Source: Aquabacter sp965279295 (GTDB taxonomy: Bacteria > Pseudomonadota > Alphaproteobacteria > Rhizobiales > Xanthobacteraceae). From it: a DNA stretch of 64,000 nt. Positions 59,810 through 64,000 of this stretch are shown in pieces (positions within the stretch are counted from its first letter, which is position 1; the number at the start of each line of letters is the position of its first letter). The stretch lies in the NCBI GenBank assembly GCA_965279295.1, contig CBDIHQ010000011.1. One strand, given 5' to 3'. A program made the translations under genes and the position numbers. Below the pieces are notes generated by a model. It saw only the letters and a program-made list of their open reading frames with translations. It was not told the DNA's origin and searched no databases.

Positions 59810-59886
59810 TGGTTGCGGGAATGGGATTCGAACCCATGACCTTCGGCTTATGAGGCCGACGCGCTACCTGACTGCGCTACCCCGCG
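59810..59886 (-). tRNA. Prophage tRNA-Met (CAT) with initiator-like acceptor end
   Basis: A 77-base gene with encoded CCA, anticodon loop CTCATAA (anticodon at 59852-59850) and T arm GGGTTCGAATCCC. Keeping the invariant T8 in place puts a C1-A72 mismatch at the acceptor end, a hallmark of initiator tRNA, but the D stem has C11-G24 and the anticodon stem has only two of the three G-C pairs of initiators. Confidence 0.92.
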
Positions 59887-59891
59887 GAAAA

Positions 59892-59970
59892 TGGTCTAGG
59901 TGGCTGGATTCGAACCAGCGATTTTCGCCTTCCGAGGGCGACGGGAACGGCCAGACTTCCCCACACCTAG
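59892..59970 (-). tRNA. Prophage tRNA-Pro (anticodon CGG)
   Basis: A 79-base gene with encoded CCA. Acceptor CTAGGTG/CACCTAG with C1-G72 as in Pro tRNAs, anticodon stem TCGCC/GGCGA with loop CTCGGAA (anticodon 59934-59932), T arm GCTGG/CCAGC. It lies 5 bases from the tRNA-Met gene and reads the GC-rich codon CCG used heavily by these phage genes. Confidence 0.9.
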
Positions 59971-60359
59971 ATTGGTGTTAGGTCGTGGCTCGGGGCGTTC
60001 GACTGTGTCGTCCATGGGGAAGCTCCGAATGAATAATTGCGAGCCGGTCGTCTGTTGCGGGCCGCATGGCTTTCGCCGCTACGCTGCACACTCGTTCCGG
60101 CTCGCCTGGGCCGCCAATGCGGCCTCCTTGCATGCTGCGCACGCTAGTATTTCCGCCCCCGCCTCAACCCGTAGGGAGGCAGGGGCAATCACCCGCGAGC
60201 GGAGGAGAAGACGCTCGCAGGGGTGAGGGTGTCGGGGGCTGGCTCTATGGGTTCCGAGGGATACGTACCGGACCTGCCGCGCCCCGATCAGGGTGGCGCC
60301 TCAAAGGCGCATTTCTTACTTGTACTCTAATTATAGCACTTGAGGTGATTACGTGATCA
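59971..60359. other. Gene-free stretch upstream of the prophage tRNAs
   Basis: No gene supported. It contains the hairpin GCGCCT-CAA-AGGCGC (60296-60310), identical to one at 9756-9770. Frames here on the + strand are antisense artefacts of the tRNA genes. Confidence 0.4.
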
Positions 60360-61388
60360 CTAGGCTGCCGCCTCCCGTCTAGTGAGTGTGCCGTAGAACA
60401 CCGCCAGATTGCGCAGCCCTGAGGAAAGGCGATCTCCAGCAACGGCGATTCTTGCGCCTCTACCACGCTGCCCGATCACTTCACCCGCCTCTTCTAGAGT
60501 CTTCCCGTCGATCAGCACCGCGTCCACCACGGGCGCGAACCTAGTGCCCATCGCGGCCCTCGCTTGCCTGTACCGCTCCAGGGCAAACACCGCCCGGTCG
60601 CTGCCATACAGGCCACCTACACTTGTGCCAGCACCTGAGCCGCAGTCCACCTTCTCGCGGCCGTAGTCGATGGCGCCCAGCGGCGCGAGCCCTGCGCTGT
60701 GGTGGTCGGTGCGGTAGCGCAGGCCAGCCGCATACAGGCTCTCGTTGATGCGGGGGATCTTGTCCAACTGCCCGCGCTTCCACATGCGCTCGAACCCCTC
60801 GAGCACGCGGGTAGCATCGGGCGCCTCATTGTCGTTCTCGGCGTGCAGCACGCGGTCATCACCGAAGGCGACGGCGGCGAGGCTGATACCGCTCATGGTC
60901 ACGACGGCGTTGCGCTTGCCGGCGCCCCACCAGATGCGCACCACGTCCTCAAGGCCGGCGGCGAGCGCGGACAGGTTGTCGATGTCGGCCACAGGTTGAG
61001 CGGCCGCCAGCGCGTGCCGCACGGCGCGGCTGCGATGAATGCTGCGGACAGCCTCGATGGTCTCGTCGAGCTTGGCGAGGATGTCCTTGCGCGGCTGCTC
61101 GCAACGCGTCCACTTTCCGTCCTTGTCCCGCCAGTCGTATTTGCCGGACCCGCCGAGGTGCGACGTGCCGGCCTTAAACATGCGATGCAGGATTTCCCCG
61201 GCATCGCGCTCGTTGGCGTCGATGCTGCCCTCGCTGCACATGGTGGCGAGTAGGCGCAGAGGGTCTATGGCAATGTCGCCAGACGCGGCGTCGAGCCCGT
61301 CGATGAGCGCGTCCGTCGGATCCACTACGATCGCGTCTTCGGCCAGGGTGTCGAAGCTGACGAAGGTGGGAATGAATCCGTTGCGCAT
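60360..61388 (-). CDS. Phage regulatory-type protein with DUF6456-like C-terminus
   Basis: The 342-residue protein is not clearly recognised. The C-terminal part (about 215-340; LRYRTDHHSAGLAPLGAIDYG through LRNLAVFYG) follows the pattern of the alphaproteobacterial DUF6456 domain, and ends in a helical segment like a DNA-binding unit (KTLEEAGEVIGQRGRGARIAV). Place before the late genes makes it a candidate late activator or antiterminator. It overlaps the upstream gene by TGATG. Confidence 0.55.
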   Translation of the reverse strand: MRNGFIPTFVSFDTLAEDAIVVDPTDALIDGLDAASGDIAIDPLRLLATMCSEGSIDANERDAGEILHRMFKAGTSHLGGSGKYDWRDKDGKWTRCEQPRKDILAKLDETIEAVRSIHRSRAVRHALAAAQPVADIDNLSALAAGLEDVVRIWWGAGKRNAVVTMSGISLAAVAFGDDRVLHAENDNEAPDATRVLEGFERMWKRGQLDKIPRINESLYAAGLRYRTDHHSAGLAPLGAIDYGREKVDCGSGAGTSVGGLYGSDRAVFALERYRQARAAMGTRFAPVVDAVLIDGKTLEEAGEVIGQRGRGARIAVAGDRLSSGLRNLAVFYGTLTRREAAA

Positions 61389-61738
61389 CAGGCTGCCTTC
61401 ATGAATTCGAGGGTGTCAACGCATTCGGGGCGGGCCAGTCTGGCGTTATCCGCCTTGTCGATGAGCGCCGTTTGGGCGCCGCCCTCGCTGCCGTACCACT
61501 CGACACGGACTTCTAGGGCGCGGAAGTCGTCGACGAGGGTGGGAATGACTGCCGCCCATACACGTTCGGCTGACGCATATTCGGCGACCGCTCCGGTGGT
61601 GGGGATGTCGTAATAGCCTGACCGCACATCCTCGATGAGTTGGGCCACCAAGTCGTCGGGCTTCTCGGCCTCGCCGCAGTTCGCAATCAGCTTGGGCGGC
61701 TTCACGCGTTTCAACGCATTGTCGTTTGCGTGCTCCAT
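61388..61738 (-). CDS. Small phage protein of unknown function
   Basis: The 116-residue protein overlaps the next gene (TGATG) and is first in the leftward early unit. Soluble, mixed alpha/beta; begins with EHANDNALKR, a motif common at the start of small alphaproteobacterial phage proteins. Confidence 0.65.
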   Translation of the reverse strand: MEHANDNALKRVKPPKLIANCGEAEKPDDLVAQLIEDVRSGYYDIPTTGAVAEYASAERVWAAVIPTLVDDFRALEVRVEWYGSEGGAQTALIDKADNARLARPECVDTLEFMKAA

Positions 61739-61825
61739 GGCAGCGCATTCCTTCTGTGATGATGGTGGGTGCGGCAGGGACGTGGCCTGCCCAGATGCGT
61801 GCCGCTATGGCCGCTGATTCCACAT

Positions 61826-61853
61826 ATAGTAGCTACTAAATCGCCTGACGCAA
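61826..61853 (-). promoter_or_regulatory. Candidate leftward promoter with palindrome
   Basis: TTGCGT (61853-61848) and TACTAT (61831-61826) are 16 bases apart; the -10 element is part of the perfect palindrome TAGTAGCTACTA (61827-61838). It would drive the leftward genes from 61738. Confidence 0.45.
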
Positions 61854-61897
61854 CATATTGTGTCGCGAAACCGCACTCATGCACAACATTATTACGC

Positions 61898-61933
61898 TTG
61901 ACACGAAAGCCATTTGTCCGCATAGTGCGGACA
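61898..61933 (+). promoter_or_regulatory. Rightward promoter with overlapping operator
   Basis: TTGACA (61898-61903) is 17 bases from CATAGT (61921-61926), and the -10 lies in the centre of the perfect 19-base inverted repeat TGTCCGCATAGTGCGGACA (61915-61933). This is a textbook repressor-controlled promoter for the small rightward unit. Confidence 0.75.
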
Positions 61934-61975
61934 TCGCCGAGGGATTGGCCCAGGCGAACTTGAGGGAATACCCCG

Positions 61976-62200
61976 ATGACCGAGATGACCATGGACAGCC
62001 AGGAGCAAACCGCCCGCATCGAGATGATGCTCGCTGAGACCCGCAAGTTCTCCGCCGAGCAGAACAAGCTCGCAGCAGAGGCCATCAAGCTGGCGCGCGA
62101 CACCTAGTTCGCACCCTGGCAGGCTGTGTTCGCTGGCATGGGCGCTTCCGCCGCCCTGATCGGTGCCACCGTCGCCGTCATGAAGGTGTTCGGTGGATGA
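61976..62200 (+). pseudogene. Small coiled-coil/membrane protein interrupted by an in-frame TAG
   Basis: The ATG at 61976 (GAGGGA upstream) begins a charged helical part of 43 residues (RIEMMLAETRKFSAEQNKL), then TAG at 62105-62107, and then, in the same frame, a hydrophobic helix (FAPWQAVFAGMGASAALIGA) to the TGA at 62198. The last stop overlaps the next start, so the whole 225 bases seem to have been one gene of 74 residues; a single change such as CAG to TAG breaks it. Either a mutation or readthrough. Confidence 0.7.
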
Positions 62201-62409
62201 CACCAGACCGCTTCCGTGAATGCCTCACCCTGCTGCGCTGGTCGCAGCGGGGCTTGGCAGATGCCCTACAATGCGATGACCGCCTTGTGCGCCGCTGGGC
62301 GGCAGGGGACGCAGACGTGCCACCGGAAGTGGCGGCATGGCTGGATGCGCTGGGCAAGGCCCTTGAGGCGCTCCCCGCGCCTACGGCGTGGCGGACTAGG
62401 GCGAGTTAG
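62197..62409 (+). CDS. Small helix-turn-helix protein (Cro-like)
   Basis: The 70-residue protein overlaps the previous stop (ATGA). The sequence LLRWSQRGLADALQCDDRLVRRWAAGDADVPPEVAAWL is a compact helix-turn-helix of the XRE type common in alphaproteobacterial phages. It may bind the operator at 61915-61933. Its end overlaps the convergent gene by four bases. Confidence 0.75.
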   Translation: MTPDRFRECLTLLRWSQRGLADALQCDDRLVRRWAAGDADVPPEVAAWLDALGKALEALPAPTAWRTRAS

Positions 62410-62837
62410 GCCGGAGGTGCGCCGAACGCCTGAATGGCGAGGATGAGCAGGCGCGGATATTTAAACCCCAACCCCTGCTCAATGTGGTCGTACGTTGATT
62501 TCGGCATGCCAAGCATGGCGGCCGCTTGCGCCGCTGTTATCTTCTGGAGTTCGCGCCATTCACGCACCTCCAGCGCAAGCGTGGCTGCATCGTCTTCAGG
62601 CGACTCGCCGAGGCTTTCGTCGCTTCTGAGCGACAGGGCAGATCGCACTCTCTCCGGCTTGTCAGTCTCGATCCAACCGCCGGCACGATCGCGCAATGCG
62701 CGAAACGATGCGCCATCCAGAACATCGGACGTGTTGCGGTAGACCAAGACACCGTTGCCATAGGACGATGATGGGTGATTGACCGTCCAGCGGAGCGCCC
62801 GCGATATCGAGCCTGGAATGTGGAGAACATAAGCCAT
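62406..62837 (-). CDS. Helix-turn-helix protein downstream of the Cas8c-like gene
   Basis: The 143-residue protein starts at 62837, two bases past the stop of the Cas8c-like gene, so both are one transcript. The C-terminal 55 residues are an XRE helix-turn-helix (ELQKITAAQAAAMLGMPKSTYDHIEQGLG); the N-terminal part is unrecognised. The order, an effector-like gene then a small HTH gene, is the arrangement of anti-CRISPR genes with their Aca regulators. Confidence 0.75.
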   Translation of the reverse strand: MAYVLHIPGSISRALRWTVNHPSSSYGNGVLVYRNTSDVLDGASFRALRDRAGGWIETDKPERVRSALSLRSDESLGESPEDDAATLALEVREWRELQKITAAQAAAMLGMPKSTYDHIEQGLGFKYPRLLILAIQAFGAPPA

Positions 62838-62839
62838 AG

Positions 62840-63991
62840 CTATGCGCCTGGATGATCAAGGTTGAGGGCTACGGTGAGTAGGCCAATTCGCCGGCCTAGT
62901 GTTTTGTAATCGGCCCGGTTGAGCCTAACGATTTCGCCCAGCACAGAGCGTGGTAACTCCGCGTGCCCCATCAGCACGGCCTGCATTATTCCAGTCACGA
63001 CCTGCTCTTGCTGCGGGCTTGGATAAACAGAATCTTGCCAGCGGTAGACGTATTGGTCATGCCAGTCAGCATAACCAGACACCGCAGCCTTCAGTCTCTG
63101 GCGAAACGTGCGCAGCCGATTGGCTGCGGTGTCACCGTCAACGACCACATAAAGGCGGCATGCGATGCGCGCTGGTGGGTAAAGCGTCAAGGCAACAAAA
63201 TGCACATCACCAGGATACGCGGTCGGCGCATCGGGGATCAAGCTATCCTCCGGCGCCCAGCGCGATCTTATGAGGTGTGGAGTCGGATCGAGTAGAGGGT
63301 GCCCCTCAACCCAGCCAAAGATTGCCGTGTTGCCGACTCGCACTGTGGTTTGCCTGCTAGTGAGCCAATTGGCTGCCGGCCCATATTTTGGCGTCACCGC
63401 CTCTGAGAAATTCGGCTCAGTCTGTCCGAAACTCTCTGCGGATGGCATCCCGCCAGTTACCAACCGGGATAACGAGTAGCCCGATATGACTTGGATGCGT
63501 GGGTTTTCGCCCGACGGCACATAGTAACGGGACCAAGCCGATCGAATCTCAGGCACATCTTCGGCGGCCAAGCCGTCGACCCTTATGCCATAAAACCCTA
63601 TTAAATCTTTCGCATTGGTGAGTAGGGGCGGGCCTTCAAGGAAGGATAATATAGCCTTCGCGGTTAAATTCTGTACCCCTCCCAAAACTCTCTGGTGCAG
63701 ATCTCGCATAGCAGCACGGCTGTTTTTTGCGCGAGCACTTGCCCCACCGAACCAATAGTCAGGCTTACCGGACAAAAACGCGGCAGCAATGTTCGAGGAT
63801 CGGCTGGGCAGAGTCGGCATGAGTGCACGCTGCCGATCAGGTCGGCGCGCCTCAATACCGAGATACACTCCAGCGCCATCTATGAGTACGTCGGCGGCCA
63901 TGGAGGCTTCGGAAAACCCCTCCTCTGGCAACAGGCCGGCAGAAAGCAAGTCGCCATGTAGGCGGGTGAGGGCAGCGAGAAGGTCTGGCAT
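62840..63991 (-). CDS. Orphan Cas8c/Csd1-like protein (shortened) in prophage
   Basis: The 383-residue protein starts at 63991 with GAGG upstream. Blocks in order match my memory of type I-C Cas8c (Csd1): VLIDGAGVYLGIEARR (35-50), SRSSNIAAAFLSGKPDYWFG (63-82), AKAILSFLEG (111-120), VPEIRSAWSRYY (146-157), VRVGNTAIFGWVEG (217-230), HFVALTLYPPARIACRLYVV (264-283) and ELPRSVLGEIVRLNRADY (345-362). The CLVTGE/LHP segment is missing, and so is the C-terminal region from which the Cas11c small subunit comes. No other cas gene or repeat array is in the window. Alternatives: part of a cas cluster cut by the edge, or a distant family with the same fold. Confidence 0.65.
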   Translation of the reverse strand: MPDLLAALTRLHGDLLSAGLLPEEGFSEASMAADVLIDGAGVYLGIEARRPDRQRALMPTLPSRSSNIAAAFLSGKPDYWFGGASARAKNSRAAMRDLHQRVLGGVQNLTAKAILSFLEGPPLLTNAKDLIGFYGIRVDGLAAEDVPEIRSAWSRYYVPSGENPRIQVISGYSLSRLVTGGMPSAESFGQTEPNFSEAVTPKYGPAANWLTSRQTTVRVGNTAIFGWVEGHPLLDPTPHLIRSRWAPEDSLIPDAPTAYPGDVHFVALTLYPPARIACRLYVVVDGDTAANRLRTFRQRLKAAVSGYADWHDQYVYRWQDSVYPSPQQEQVVTGIMQAVLMGHAELPRSVLGEIVRLNRADYKTLGRRIGLLTVALNLDHPGA

Positions 63992-64000
63992 GTTTGCCTC

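Noticed and set aside
59900..60356. Rightward frames of 96-108 residues
   Set aside because: They are antisense to the prophage tRNA genes or have shuffled composition.
62000..64000. CRISPR array near the Cas8c-like gene
   Set aside because: I looked for regularly spaced direct repeats of 25-37 bases and saw none in the window.

Overview
The window looks like a chromosome segment of a high-GC alphaproteobacterium, most likely of the Hyphomicrobiales (a MucR/Ros regulator, a PRC-barrel protein, a DUF6456-like protein and alphaproteobacterial-style XRE regulators all point that way; the genus cannot be fixed from sequence alone). It has three parts.

Part 1 (1-9.97 kb) is core metabolism. A multicopper oxidase cut by the left edge, a secreted imelysin-type iron protein and a divergently transcribed FTR1 permease form a probable ferroxidase-coupled iron uptake set. 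Next is a complete leftward sulfonate operon: an NADPH-FMN reductase, two tandem SsuA-like binding proteins, the FMNH2-dependent monooxygenase SsuD, permease SsuC and ATPase SsuB, then a small membrane protein. A tRNA-Arg(CCG) at 9892-9968 closes this part.

Part 2 (10-34 kb) is an accessory region. It holds remnants of a phage-type switch (XRE regulator, LexA/CI-like domain without its catalytic serine, palindromic operators), an HNH nuclease, AT-rich small membrane proteins, MucR, a very large tyrosine recombinase, secreted small proteins, a thermonuclease, a deoxyribosyltransferase with a membrane tail, and an SRAP (YedK) protein. It ends in a 1945-residue secreted RHS protein, translationally coupled to a four-helix membrane protein (probable immunity protein), and four tandem paralogous secreted proteins with C-terminal S74 self-cleaving chaperone domains.

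Part 3 (34-64 kb) is a siphovirus-type prophage read leftward: control genes and two prophage tRNAs (59-62 kb), HNH, TerS, TerL, portal, ClpP-type protease, HK97 capsid protein, connectors, tail tube, a G/GT chaperone pair with a canonical A AAA AAC frameshift site, an 805-residue tape measure, baseplate and fibre genes, endolysin and overlapping spanins, ending at a strong terminator (34.06 kb). Further terminators inside this operon suggest antitermination. At the right edge, a 383-residue homologue of the type I-C Cascade subunit Cas8c/Csd1, lacking the C-terminal small-subunit region and with no other cas gene or CRISPR array in view, sits in an operon with a helix-turn-helix protein. This layout resembles an anti-CRISPR/Aca operon and is the most interesting item here. 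The prophage right end lies outside the window.
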